Of a stretch of 64,000 nucleotides of DNA, positions 33,293 through 42,992 are shown piece after piece (positions within the stretch are counted from its first letter, which is position 1; each line of letters opens with the position of its first letter). The translations under genes were made by a program, and so were the position numbers. This DNA comes from Phytomonospora endophytica (GTDB lineage: Bacteria; Actinomycetota; Actinomycetes; Mycobacteriales; Micromonosporaceae), in the NCBI RefSeq assembly GCF_014202425.1, contig NZ_JACHGT010000017.1, positions 124,001-188,000 on the forward strand, read 5' to 3'. The notes beneath the pieces are model-generated. The model did no database searches and had not been told where the DNA came from. It was given only the letters and a program-made list of their open reading frames with translations.

Positions 33293-34485
33293 CCACCGAA
33301 CTGCTCCGGGAACTCACCCCGGAGGTCCTCGGCGCGCTCATCCGCCACTTCGGTGACTTCGAAAGCTGCGAAGACGCGCTGCAGGAGGCACTGGCGGCCG
33401 CCGCCGTCCAATGGCCGCGAGACGGCCTGCCCGGCAACCCGAAAGGCTGGCTCATCACCGTGGCGTCCCGCCGCCGGATCGGCCGGTGGCGCACCGACAC
33501 CGCCCGGCGCAAACGCGAAGAGACCGTCGCGGCCCTGACACCCGGCGGACCCGTACCAGACACCGACGACTCGCTGACCCTGCTGTTCCTGTGCTGCCAC
33601 CCCTCGCTGACGATGCCCTCGCAGGTGGCGCTCACGCTCCGCGCGGTCGGCGGCCTGACCACCGCCGAGATCGCGCGCGGACTGCTCGTCCCCGAAGCGA
33701 CCGTCGCGCAACGCATCAGCAGAGCCAAGGCGACCATCAAACGCGACGGTGCCCGCTTCGCCATGCCACCCGGCAGCGAACGCGGCGAACGACTCGCCAC
33801 CGTCCTCAACGTGCTGTACCTGATCTACACCGAAGGCCACACCGCCGGCTCCGGTGACCGCCTCACCCGGACCGAACTCGGCGCCGAGGCCCTGCGCCTG
33901 ACCCGCATGCTCCACACGACCCTGCCCGACGACGGCGAAGTCGCCGGACTGCTCGCCCTCATGCTCCTCACCGACGCCCGCCGCCCGGCCCGCACGACCC
34001 ACGACGGCACCCTCGTACCCCTCGACGAACAAGACCGCACCCGCTGGGACCACGGCATCATCGCCGAGGGCACCACCCTGGTCAGCAACGCGCTCGCCAG
34101 CACACCCATCGGGCCCTTCCAGCTTCAGGCCGCGATCGCCGCCGTGCACGGCGAGGCCGGACGCCACGAGGACACCGACTGGTAGCAGATCCGAGGCCTC
34201 TACGACCTGCTCGACACCCTCGCCCCAGGCCCGATGGTGACGCTCAACCGCATCGTCGCCGTCGCCGAGACCGACGGGCCCGACGTAGCCCTGGACGCCC
34301 TCGACGCCGCGGCGAACGAACCGGGCCTCGCCGGTCACCACCGCGTCGCGGCCGTGCGGGCGCACCTCCTGGAGCGACTCGGCCGTCCACGTGAAGCCCA
34401 GGCGCAGTACCTCGCCGCGGCGAAGGCGACACTGAGCCGGCCGGAGCGGGAATACCTGGAACGGCGGGCACGCGCGCTCGGGTGA
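33289..34485 (+). pseudogene. ECF42-type RNA polymerase sigma factor interrupted by an in-frame TAG
   Basis: ATG 33289 opens a 399-codon frame that is complete except for TAG at 34183-34185. The first 298 residues hold sigma region 2 (LGALIRHFGDFESCEDALQEAL), region 4 (GGLTTAEIARGLLVPEATVAQR) and most of the long C-terminal domain (NVLYLIYTEGHTA). After the stop the same frame continues as QIRGLYDLLDTLAPGP and ends ARALG, the normal TPR-like tail of the family. The break falls where relatives read TDW-x-QI. Either it is a recent nonsense mutation, a sequence error, or readthrough occurs. The C-terminal extension is known to matter for ECF42 function. Confidence 0.85.
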
Positions 34486-34627
34486 CCAGACGAGATGGAA
34501 GCCACGGTCGCGTCATGGCCGACCCCACCAAGAGCGGTTCAGTCCAACGTGGACGGTGCGGTAGCGTACGCGGTCCCGGCCGTTGCCCGCCGGGTTCTGC
34601 CCCGCCCCAGTGCCCAAGGACGCCCGT

Positions 34628-35197
34628 ATGACCACCGAACAGTCCCGATTCACGACGCCCATCGACGACTTCACCGTGCCCATCGCCCTCGAAACACCTT
34701 CGCTCGCCGATCCCGGGCAGCGGTTCCTGGCCCGCCTGATCGACAACGCCATCGGGATCGGGCTGTTCCTGGCCTTCCTCGTCCCGGGATTCCTGCTCGC
34801 CGAGAACACCGAACGCGGCAGTGTCGCGCGCACGGTCATGGTCGCCGGCTCGGCTCTCATCGCGGTGCTGTCGCCGCTGCTCTACGAAATCGTCCTCACC
34901 GCCGTGTGGGGTGCCACCTTCGGTAAGAAGGCGATGAAACTGCGCGTCGTGCGGGTGTCCGACGCGCGGATCCCCGGCTGGACCGCCTCGACCTTCCGCG
35001 CGCTCGTCAGCGGCGTCTTCGGCCTGGTCCCGTGCGTCGGCTACCTCGACCCGATGTGGTGCCTGTGGGACAAACCCAACCGGCAGACACTTCACGACAA
35101 GGCCGTACGCACCATCGTCATCCGAATCGACCACACGCCCTACCGCGAGCCCGCCACCCTCAAAGGCCCACCCGCGACCGACTGGCGGAGCCCGTAG
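34628..35197 (+). CDS. RDD-family membrane protein
   Basis: ATG 34628 opens a 189-residue frame. Residues 30-60 (PGQRFLARLIDNAIGIGLFLAFL) carry the Arg and Asp that name the RDD family, and two or three more hydrophobic segments follow (about 75-95 and 125-140). GATFGKKAMKLRVVRV and the C-terminal WDKPNRQTLHDKAVRTIVI are typical family landmarks. The function of RDD proteins is mostly unknown; some are transporters. No operon partner is evident. Confidence 0.88.
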   Translation: MTTEQSRFTTPIDDFTVPIALETPSLADPGQRFLARLIDNAIGIGLFLAFLVPGFLLAENTERGSVARTVMVAGSALIAVLSPLLYEIVLTAVWGATFGKKAMKLRVVRVSDARIPGWTASTFRALVSGVFGLVPCVGYLDPMWCLWDKPNRQTLHDKAVRTIVIRIDHTPYREPATLKGPPATDWRSP

Positions 35198-35839
35198 CGA
35201 CCGGCCCGAGGTCGGCGTCGGACTGAATGTCTCACCGCTGCCCTCGGCGTTTCGTTGTCCCCCAGGCCACGAACGCTAAATTCCGAGCGGTCCGATCGGG
35301 GCACCCTCACATCGGGGTGGATGGAGGTATAGAGGATCTCCACTCAAAGGCCAGGTCGCGCCGGGCGTGGGCCGGACTGGTCGGTCGAGCCCGTACAAAC
35401 GGGGGATGGACGCCTCGAAAGATAGGCTGTCAAGGGACCCCAGGGCGGTGAGAAAACCGTCCCTGAGCACGAGGAGCGCGCACGTGACCCTTGATGTGCC
35501 GACGACCCCCAAGCCCTTGCCGTATCGAAGCAGCGGTCCGCTCGTTGAGTGTTTGCAGGGCCTCGCGCCGATGTTCGGCGCCCTCCGTTCGGGCCGCGAC
35601 CGTAGCGCGTGCGATGCAGCCAAGGCATCCGACTACGTCACCCAGTTTGGGTGGGTGCGCCGTTTACTCGGTGAATTGATCGGCCACCCGTCCGCGTCTT
35701 CGGCGTTGGATTGGGTTCGGTGCGGTACCTTACGGTCGGCGACGCCGATGCAATGTGATCACGAAGCGGCCCGGTTCCATCGAAACATGAGGAAGACTTG
35801 CCTGCCACACCGCTCCGACGACCCCAAGGGAAGCACGCA
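35198..35839 (+). other. Long intergenic stretch with reduced GC; one doubtful ORF
   Basis: About 640 bases without a recognised gene. Composition is visibly less GC-rich than upstream. A 135-codon frame from GTG 35484 to 35891 has a good site (GAGGAG at 35471-35476) and starts VTLDVPTTPKPLPYRSSGPL, but it resembles no family, and it runs over the start of the next gene in another frame. It may be a small orphan gene or noise. Confidence 0.3.
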
Positions 35840-36655
35840 ATGCATACGAATGCCTACCGGAACATCCCTGGTTTACAGGTTGTGCCGATGACTAAACCAG
35901 CTACCACCGCCGATTACCTTGAGTTCGCGCTGTCCTTGGCTCGGCGCGCTGGAGGACTCATCGCCGACGCCTTCAACACGAACGTGCAGGCTGACGTCAA
36001 AAGCGACGGCTCACCCGTAACGGAGGTGGACCGGGAGATCAACCGCCTGGTCATCGATGCGATCCAGGAGCGCCATCCTCATCACGCCATTCTGGGAGAA
36101 GAAGGCGCGGTGGGTTCCGGGAAAGAGGAATTCAAATGGATATGCGATCCTCTCGATGGCACAAAACCGTTTCTACTCGGCGTTCCGAACAGTGTCTTCA
36201 TGATCGCTCTCATGCATGCCGGCAATCTACTTTTGGCCGTTGTCTACGATCCGTTCACTAAAAACATGTTTCATGCGATAAGGGGTCGGGGCGCATACTG
36301 CAACAATGACAGAATTCACGTCAGCGAGCAGCGGCTCGATGAGGGATACGTCGTCTTGGGCACCGACTCCTATCCGTTCATCGAGGGAATCCTTAACGCC
36401 GGTGGACGTGTCGAGCCCGTCTCGGGCAGCGGCTACAAGAGCATGATGATCGCCAAAGGCAGCGCGGTGGCCACGATCCGCCAGCAGGCCGACTTTCACG
36501 ACGTCGCCCCTTCCGCGTTGATCGTCGAGGAGGCCGGCGGGAAGGTCACCGGGCTTGACGGCTCGCGACTGGTTCTCGACCGCGCGATCGGCGGAGCGAT
36601 CATTTCCAATGGCGTCGCCCACGCCGAGCTCGTCGAACTCGCCCAAATGATCTAA
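35840..36655 (+). CDS. Inositol monophosphatase-family phosphatase
   Basis: ATG 35840 is preferred to ATG 35888 because AAGGGAAG lies 6 bp upstream; it gives 271 residues. The metal-binding motifs are EEG (about 103-106 in AILGEEGAVG), DPLDGTKPF (about 122-130) and the C-terminal HDVAPSALIVEEAGG. The Lys in DGTK is more like HisN or CysQ-type members than classic IMPases. It could dephosphorylate inositol phosphate, histidinol phosphate or 3'-phosphoadenosine nucleotides. It converges with the HAD gene, overlapping 4 bp. Its codon use (TTA, CTA, AAA) is less GC-biased than its neighbours, suggesting acquisition by transfer. Confidence 0.82.
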   Translation: MHTNAYRNIPGLQVVPMTKPATTADYLEFALSLARRAGGLIADAFNTNVQADVKSDGSPVTEVDREINRLVIDAIQERHPHHAILGEEGAVGSGKEEFKWICDPLDGTKPFLLGVPNSVFMIALMHAGNLLLAVVYDPFTKNMFHAIRGRGAYCNNDRIHVSEQRLDEGYVVLGTDSYPFIEGILNAGGRVEPVSGSGYKSMMIAKGSAVATIRQQADFHDVAPSALIVEEAGGKVTGLDGSRLVLDRAIGGAIISNGVAHAELVELAQMI

Positions 36656-37530
36656 GCCGTCAGCTCGTCCAAAAGCGTCAGCAGACCGAAGAGCGAGTCG
36701 ACGATGTGATCGCAGAAGACATGGGCGCCAGTCCCTCGAATGTTCCCGCTGGCGAAACCAACACTGCGGATCCCCGCGAGTCGAATGCTGCATACGCCGG
36801 CCGCGCTGTCGTCGACCGCCACAGCGTGGCGCAGGGCGGTGGGATCCAGCTGGGCTCCGCGCGTCGCGGCTTCCAGATACGGCCACGGATGCGGCTTCCC
36901 CGCGTTGGCACCGAACGGGCGTAGCCAACTGCTCCGCATCGGCGCACACCACACGCCGTCGCAGACCTCGGATCCACTGGCGCATGCCAGATGGTGGGCG
37001 ATGACCTCAAGCCCGACCCCGGCTTTTCGCTCGTTGCCGTTCGTTACCAGAATCAAAGGGACATCGTGCCTGCGAGCCCAGTCCCTCACCTCCCCGAATC
37101 CGGGCTCTAGAGAGATCTCCGCGGCGAGGGCGGGAATCGATCGGGTGAAGTAGAGGGCCTCGCAGACCTGCTCGTAGGTGGCCGCCAGCTCGGTCAGGCT
37201 CGCATCTAACGCATAGCGGCGCATGATGTGGGCTAAGTGCGTTCGCGTCGGCGCCCCCTGCAAGAGGATCCGATCCTCAGCCCGCAGGCGAATGTCGTTT
37301 CCGCCCGCGGCTCGTGCGGTCGCTTCGAGGATGTCGATCCAGAACTGTTCGCTTCTGAGGGTCGTCCCGTCAAGATCCATGAAAATGGCGGTCGGCGGGC
37401 CGGGCGGGCCGGACCAGTGGGGCATGGCGTAGGAGGCACTGACGCCATCCGGTCCGCTGATGGTGACCTGGGTGCCATCAGTGATGCGGATCCCCAGCGC
37501 GGTGAGGGCGGGGCTGGTGTCGTGCGACAA
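36652..37530 (-). CDS. HAD-superfamily hydrolase
   Basis: The 292-residue protein has an unusual 45-residue N-terminal extension before HAD motif I (MDLDGTTLRS, with the nucleophile Asp and DxD pair). A helical cap follows, then motif II (LILVTNGN), a Lys in NAGKPHPWPY and motif IV (AVDDSAAGV). These point to a beta-phosphoglucomutase or phosphatase-like member. It follows the membrane-protein gene by 6 bp on the same strand, so the two are co-transcribed, and it converges with the IMPase-family gene. The substrate is unknown; a sugar phosphate is plausible. Confidence 0.85.
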   Translation of the reverse strand: MSHDTSPALTALGIRITDGTQVTISGPDGVSASYAMPHWSGPPGPPTAIFMDLDGTTLRSEQFWIDILEATARAAGGNDIRLRAEDRILLQGAPTRTHLAHIMRRYALDASLTELAATYEQVCEALYFTRSIPALAAEISLEPGFGEVRDWARRHDVPLILVTNGNERKAGVGLEVIAHHLACASGSEVCDGVWCAPMRSSWLRPFGANAGKPHPWPYLEAATRGAQLDPTALRHAVAVDDSAAGVCSIRLAGIRSVGFASGNIRGTGAHVFCDHIVDSLFGLLTLLDELTA

Positions 37531-37536
37531 CGGACG

Positions 37537-38157
37537 CTACCTCCGCTTTTTGCGGACTACCGGTTCCTTGGCGGCATCCGGCTGCACCGCACTCGACTCC
37601 TCGTAGCCACGTTCGATGGCCCGGCAGTAACGCCTGAAGCGCTGCTCGACCTGAAGCAGCGTCAGCACGAGCGCCAGACTGGCCGCGACGAGCGCGCAGA
37701 CACGTGCCCCGGTCGCGTGGCGTGCAAGGGAGGCGATCAGGCCCGGCAGCAGAAGCAGCAGGCAGAGACACAAGACCCGCTCGATCCGCATTCGCTTCAG
37801 CTGCGACTCGACCTCCAGGTAGAGGTCGGGATTTCGGGCCATTATGGCCGTTCGCATGCGGCCGTGCGATATCGGTACCGCACGGGATCGCTTGACCTTG
37901 TTCAGCCGCCACTCGAATGCCAGCCGACTCATATTCTCCGCGAAAGTGCCCGCGGCATAGGCGAAGGCCGATCCTACGACGAACAATAAGGCGTCGGAGG
38001 GCGCACCGGCGAGGCCTCCGGTCAGCTGCTTCCAGACTCGGGCGGCCTCCGCGGGGAAGAACGCGTTGAAGGGCAGCACCAGCGCCGTCGTGAACAGCAC
38101 CCCGGCTATAACGAACTCGATCACATTCGACAGGAATCTTCCGAGAGTCTCGGTCAC
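37537..38157 (-). CDS. Membrane protein of unknown function
   Basis: The 206-residue product starts MTETLGRFLSNVIEFVIAGV. Hydrophobic segments lie at about 10-33, 55-75, 128-145 and 149-168, separated by a basic amphipathic loop (about 80-125). The C-terminus is charged and ends in KKRR. No family was recognised. It precedes the HAD gene by 6 bp, so it is the first gene of a two-gene unit in the lower-GC patch. Confidence 0.65.
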   Translation of the reverse strand: MTETLGRFLSNVIEFVIAGVLFTTALVLPFNAFFPAEAARVWKQLTGGLAGAPSDALLFVVGSAFAYAAGTFAENMSRLAFEWRLNKVKRSRAVPISHGRMRTAIMARNPDLYLEVESQLKRMRIERVLCLCLLLLLPGLIASLARHATGARVCALVAASLALVLTLLQVEQRFRRYCRAIERGYEESSAVQPDAAKEPVVRKKRR

Positions 38158-38488
38158 GCTCTGAGCCCCGCTCGGTCGGCCGACCGATCATCCCCAGTGG
38201 ACCGGTTCAGGCAACATGTAGCGAGAACTTTAGCAGAGGATGCGGATCGACCGACTTCGTCTGTCCCCATGGCGACACCGACGCTATTGCAAACCATTGG
38301 CAACGGGCGCCGGTTTGCGAGAGGCCATCCGTATCCTCACGACTCGGCCACCCTCGAATGGACCTTCCGCACCCCGCCGCACGACACGGGACGCACAACG
38401 GACCCGCTTCGACGACGTTCCCATGAGGACTGATCTCGAAGCTCCGGGCCGGACGCCGCCACCCCCACGACGCCCGGGTCCCGGCCCT
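38158..38488 (-). other. Intergenic stretch, no gene seen
   Basis: These 331 bases contain no convincing ORF. A short stem GCAAACC/GGTTTGC near 38288-38319 could form a hairpin. The promoter of the minus-strand membrane protein/HAD unit should lie near 38200. Confidence 0.4.
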
Positions 38489-39159
38489 TCACCCCAGCGG
38501 CGGCGCCGTGACCGCCAGGCAGTTGTCCCGCGTGAGCCTGTCGGCTATCGCCGCGCAGAACGCGGTGTCGGCGGGGAGCCCGACGTCGTCGGCGACCTCG
38601 AACGCCACAGCCGCGATCAGCGTCCCGCCGGCGTCCAGCGACGGGTCCACCGAGCTGGCGGCGTCGCCCCAGCGCTGTTCGTGCCACGCGTTGTCGGCGA
38701 CCGTCTCGGGCCGGGTGATGACCTTCGGCGGGAGCGCGCACTCGCTGGTGAAGGTGTCGATCTCGCCCGGTCCGCAGGCGTCGCCCGCGGCGGGGAAGCG
38801 CAACTCGAAGTCGTTATAGGTCAAGCTGACGTTCTCCACACCGCGATCGGCGGCCTCGCCGGTCACCGCGATGTAGATCACCAGCACGTGCGTGCCCGCG
38901 GCGGCGACCCGATCGGCCAGCTCCACCCCCCACGCGGTGTCGACGGTCTTGAGCCGCAGGCGGTACGGCGACGCCCCGTACTCGGCGTACAGCAGTTCCT
39001 CGCCGGGGAAATCGGCGAAGGAGGTATAGGCCGGGCCGGCCGGCGCGGAGGACGAGTCCTCCTGCGCCGTGCCGCCATCGGAGAAGGGCGCGACGTCATC
39101 GAACAACCGGCGAGGAGCAGCAGCGCGAGGCCCAGCACGGAAAGAGAGCGGACAGACAT
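38489..39159 (-). pseudogene. Lipoprotein gene with one-base frameshift after the lipobox
   Basis: From ATG 39159 the frame reads MSVRSLSVLGLALLLLAGCS, a lipoprotein leader, and then leaves the conserved frame. The body continues in the next frame from about 39106 (DDVAPFSDGGTAQ, then TSFADFPGEELLY). Comparison with the adjacent paralogue, where TGT TCC GAC GAC follows the lipobox, shows that one base is missing between 39100 and 39101 (TGT TC- GAT GAC). The rest, to residue 205 of the body frame, is intact and similar to the paralogue. It is either a recent pseudogene, a sequence error, or translated from the TTG at 39106 as a cytosolic form. Confidence 0.75.
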
Positions 39160-39845
39160 CAGCTTCGCGCCCCTTTCGGTGCGGGGACGGCGATGCAGTT
39201 GTCGTACTCCATCAGAATCGAGTCGCCGCCGCCGCAGAACTCGATCGCATCGGTCGCCTCGAAGTCGTCCCGGACGGTGAAGGCCACGACCCCGGCCGCC
39301 GTCTCGCCCGCATCGAGAGGGATACCCGCCAGACCCGCCTCTTCCCATTCGTACGTGCCCCAGTCCCGGTAGGGGACGTCCCAGAGGTACGAGGTGAGGG
39401 TGGCGTTGTCGTGACAGATCTCCTCCATCGACGCTTCCCGGCCGCCGAGCTTGTCGCGCACGCAGTCGTCACCCGATCCGAATCGCAGCCCCAGCGACAT
39501 GGCGTTCAGGTACGCCTCCTCCACGCCCCGGTCCGCCAGTTCGCCGGTCACCACGACATAGACCGCGAGATAGTGGGATCCGATCTGCGCCGAGGTGCCC
39601 GCCAACTCGGTGAGCCAGGCGGCCTCCACGGCCTTGACCCGTACCCGGTACGAATCACGGCCGTCGGTGTACAGCATCTCCTCGCCGGGATAGTCGGCGA
39701 ACGTCGAGTACGAAGGCGGAGCGGGGCTGGACGACTCCACCGCCTGCGCCGTCGATTCGTCCGACGACGGCCGGCCGTCGTCGGAACAGCCTGCGAGCAC
39801 CACGAGCAGCCCCAGCGCGAGCGTGGAGATGGAACGAACGGACAT
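39159..39845 (-). CDS. Lipoprotein of unknown function, paralogue of its neighbour
   Basis: ATG 39845, with GAGGAA 4 bp upstream, gives 228 residues; an in-frame TTG four codons earlier overlaps the ribosome site and is less likely. The leader ends in the lipobox LAGC, followed by a Ser/Asp-rich tether. The globular part has the motif TFADYPGEEMLYTDG and conserved cysteines (DDCVRDKLG, EEICHDN, FCGGGD, DNC). Its stop overlaps the start of the paralogue by one base (TGATG), so this is a tandem duplication in one operon. No known family was recognised. It is divergent from the SARP gene at 39992. Confidence 0.75.
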   Translation of the reverse strand: MSVRSISTLALGLLVVLAGCSDDGRPSSDESTAQAVESSSPAPPSYSTFADYPGEEMLYTDGRDSYRVRVKAVEAAWLTELAGTSAQIGSHYLAVYVVVTGELADRGVEEAYLNAMSLGLRFGSGDDCVRDKLGGREASMEEICHDNATLTSYLWDVPYRDWGTYEWEEAGLAGIPLDAGETAAGVVAFTVRDDFEATDAIEFCGGGDSILMEYDNCIAVPAPKGARS

Positions 39846-39991
39846 CGGTTTCCTCAATCTGTGTCTTCGCGCCGCCCTCGCGGCCGACGCCAGCGACTAT
39901 GACCTCGACCGGCTTCACATCGGCTTCATCGCACCCGACGACGGAATCCGCCCTGGTGAATCGGTGAGTTCGGCGGGACTAGAGTGGCCAG

Positions 39992-42832
39992 GTGTCAGAC
40001 CTCGCCCACACCGACGTCAGCACCACCCCGCCCGGCGGCACCATCGAGTTCGGCGTACTCGGGCCGTTGCGAATCACCTCCGGCGGCACCGAACTGAAGA
40101 TGACGTCACCGCGTTCGCGCGCCTTCCTGGCCCTGCTATTGCTCAACCCGGGACGGCAGGTAAGCCTCTACACCTTCGCCGATGCGATCTGGGGCGCCGA
40201 TCTGCCGCAGAACCCACGACGTGCGGTGCAGTTGTGCGCCGTACGGGTCCGCGCCCAGCTCGATCGGATCGGCGCCGGCGAGCTCGTGGTGACCTGCCCC
40301 GACGGCTACCGGCTCGATGTCCCGCCGGAGCGCACCGACCTCGGCCTTGTTGAAGCCCGGCTGCGCGAAGCCGACGCGGCCGCCGACGAGGGCCACACCG
40401 AACGTGAGCTGGCCGCGGTCACCCTGGCGCTCGCCTTGTGGCGCGGTGACCCTTTAGCCGACGTGCCTTCCGATGTGCTGCACCGTGAAATGGCGCCCGG
40501 CCTGCGCGAACAGCAACTGCGGCTGGTGGAACGCCGCGTCGACATCCTGCTGCGCAACGGAACCGTCGCCGACCTCGTCAGCGAACTGACCACCCTCACG
40601 GCGCGCCATCCGCTGCGGGAAGGATTCTGCGGGCGGCTCATGCTCGCGCTCCACCGCCTTGGACGGCGCGGCGAGGCCCTCGACGTCTACCACCGCTTCC
40701 GCCGCCTGTTGCGCGAGGAGTTCGGGACCGACCCCGGCGAAGCGCTGCAAGACCTGCACGCCACGATCCTGACCAGCCGGCCCGACACCGGCCCCGACGT
40801 GGCCCGCCTCCCCCTCCCGGTCCCGCGCGAACTCCCCTCCGACCTGCCCTCCTTCGCCGGACGTACCGAGCAGCGGACCGCACTCGACGGCCTGCTCGCG
40901 ATGGTGGACACCTCGCCCGGCCCGGTCATCGGCGTGGTCACCGGGACCGCCGGGGTCGGCAAGACCTCCCTGGCCGTCCACTGGGCACGCGGGATCGCCG
41001 ACGAGTTCCCCGACGGGCAGCTGTTCGCCGACCTGCGCGGCTACCACCCCGGCCAGGCACTGTCGGCACATCGCGTCCAGTCCCGTTTCCTGCGCGCCCT
41101 CGGCGTCCGAGGCGAGAACATCCCCACCGACCCCGACGAACTGACCGCCCTCTACCGCTCCACCCTCGACGGCCGCCGCATGCTCCTGATGCTCGACAAC
41201 GCCGGCAGCGCCGACCAGGTCCGCCCCCTGCTGCCCGGAACGGCGGGCTGCCTCGTCGTGATCACCAGCCGCGACGTGCTGATCAGCCTGATCGCCAGCG
41301 ACGGCGCCCACCGCGTCAACCTCGACCTGTTCAGCCTCACCGAGGCCCGCGAACTGCTCACCCGCCGGCTCGGTCCCCGGCGGCTGGCCGTCGAGGCGCG
41401 GGCGGCCGACGACATCATCGCCGCCAGCGCCCGCCTCCCACTGGCACTCGCGATCGCCGCCGCCCGAGCCGTCATCGACGGCGACACCCGGCTCAGCGTC
41501 CTCGCCGCGCAACTGCGAGACGGACTCGACGCCTTCGACACCGACTCGGCCACTACCGACGTCCGCGCGGTCTTCTCGTGGTCCTACCGGGCCTTGAGCG
41601 CCGACGCCGCCCGCATGCTGCGACTGCTGGGGCTGCACCCGGGACCGCAGGTGACGATGGCCGCCGCAGCGAGCCTCGCCGGACTGTCCCCCGAAGAAGC
41701 CGAGGTGAAGCTGGCAGAACTCGCCCGCGCGCACCTCGTCATCGAACAGCGCCCCGGCCGCTTCGCCCTGCACGACCTGATGCGGGAGTACGCCGTCGAA
41801 CTGGCCGCCGCGGAAGACGCCGGGACCGACCGCGATCGGGCCGTCCGGCGACTGCTGGACCACTATCTGCACAACGGATACACCGCCATCAACGTCATCG
41901 ACCCGATGCTGACCGGGGAGGGGCCCGCCGACGCGCTGCCCGAGGTCGTGCTGGAGAAGATGTCCGACCGCGAAGCCGCCATGCACTGGATCACGGCCGA
42001 GCAGGAGGTGCTCGTGTCCATCCTGGACTGGGCCGCCGACGCCGGATTCGACCGGCAGGTATGGCAACTGGTGTGGGTCCTGGTCCCGTACTTCGACCGG
42101 CACGGCAACTCCGCGCAGTGCGTCAAATGCCTGCGGGCGGCACTGAAGGCCGGTGAACGGCTCGGTGAACCGCTCATGCGGGCACGAGCGCATCGCGGCC
42201 TGGGAAACCTCTACTTCAGGACGGCACAGGTCGAAGACGCCGAACGGCACCTCGAAACGGCGCTGGCGCTCTACCGCGACAACCGCGACGAGTTCGGCGA
42301 GGCGCACGTCGAAATGGGCCTGGCGGCCTTCCGCGAACACCAGGGCCGGCACCCGGAAGCGCTGGAGCACGCCCTGCGCGCACTGGAACTGCACCGACGG
42401 CTGGGGGACGCCGGCTCCCACGCCAACGCCCTCAACTCCGTGGCCTGCTGCTACATCCAGGTCGGACAGCACCAACTGGCCCTCGACCACGGCCGCCGGG
42501 CCCTGGCCGCCTTCCGGGAGCTCAAAGCCCCCGACGCCGAATCGGCCGCCCTGGACACCATCGGCGACGCCTACCAGAAGCTGAGGCGATTCACCGACGC
42601 GATCGACAGCTATCACGAGGCGATCCGCCTGGCCCGGCAGACGGAGAACCGCGCCTACGCGGCCCGCAGCCTCATCAACCTCGGGGACACCTACGAGGCC
42701 ATGAACGACCCCGACGCGGCTCGCCGCGCTTGGCGCGAGGCCGAGTCCATTGTGGAGGAGATCCGGCACCCGTTCCTCGAAACGGTGCGGGCCAGACTCG
42801 CCGGTTCGGCCGCGCGCAACGGGTCGGGCTAG
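39992..42832 (+). CDS. AfsR/SARP-family regulator with NB-ARC and TPR domains
   Basis: GTG 39992 opens a 946-residue protein. After 17 residues the OmpR-type DNA-binding domain begins (IEFGVLGPLRITSGGTELKM), then the BTAD (about 105-255, FCGRLMLALHRLGRRGEALDVYHRFR). The NB-ARC P-loop is TGTAGVGKTSLAVHWARG near 315-332 with Walker B MLLMLDNAGSADQVRPLLP. TPR repeats fill about 730-930. It is divergent from the tandem lipoprotein pair, with 146 bp between the starts, so control of those genes is possible. The gene ends directly at an IS30-type remnant, but its C-terminus looks natural. Confidence 0.92.
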   Translation: MSDLAHTDVSTTPPGGTIEFGVLGPLRITSGGTELKMTSPRSRAFLALLLLNPGRQVSLYTFADAIWGADLPQNPRRAVQLCAVRVRAQLDRIGAGELVVTCPDGYRLDVPPERTDLGLVEARLREADAAADEGHTERELAAVTLALALWRGDPLADVPSDVLHREMAPGLREQQLRLVERRVDILLRNGTVADLVSELTTLTARHPLREGFCGRLMLALHRLGRRGEALDVYHRFRRLLREEFGTDPGEALQDLHATILTSRPDTGPDVARLPLPVPRELPSDLPSFAGRTEQRTALDGLLAMVDTSPGPVIGVVTGTAGVGKTSLAVHWARGIADEFPDGQLFADLRGYHPGQALSAHRVQSRFLRALGVRGENIPTDPDELTALYRSTLDGRRMLLMLDNAGSADQVRPLLPGTAGCLVVITSRDVLISLIASDGAHRVNLDLFSLTEARELLTRRLGPRRLAVEARAADDIIAASARLPLALAIAAARAVIDGDTRLSVLAAQLRDGLDAFDTDSATTDVRAVFSWSYRALSADAARMLRLLGLHPGPQVTMAAAASLAGLSPEEAEVKLAELARAHLVIEQRPGRFALHDLMREYAVELAAAEDAGTDRDRAVRRLLDHYLHNGYTAINVIDPMLTGEGPADALPEVVLEKMSDREAAMHWITAEQEVLVSILDWAADAGFDRQVWQLVWVLVPYFDRHGNSAQCVKCLRAALKAGERLGEPLMRARAHRGLGNLYFRTAQVEDAERHLETALALYRDNRDEFGEAHVEMGLAAFREHQGRHPEALEHALRALELHRRLGDAGSHANALNSVACCYIQVGQHQLALDHGRRALAAFRELKAPDAESAALDTIGDAYQKLRRFTDAIDSYHEAIRLARQTENRAYAARSLINLGDTYEAMNDPDAARRAWREAESIVEEIRHPFLETVRARLAGSAARNGSG

Positions 42833-42951
42833 GCACCGTCGCCGCCGCACTCAACACCCGCCCACGCAAAACGCTCGACTGGGAAACCCCAGCCGAGCGC
42901 CTCGCCACACTCCTCGCGGCCAGCCAAAACCAACCACGTGTTGCCACGGCC
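42829..42951 (+). pseudogene. IS30-family transposase 3' remnant
   Basis: In one frame the bases just after the SARP stop encode GTVAAALNTRPRKTLDWETP followed by AERLATLLAASQNQPR. This is the characteristic C-terminal end of IS30-type transposases (LNxRPRKTLxWxTPxE). About 40 codons remain and no start or DDE core is present, so it is an inert relic. Confidence 0.7.
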
Positions 42952-42992
42952 CCTGGAATCCACCATTCGCCCGGGCCGCTTCCCGTTCGGGG

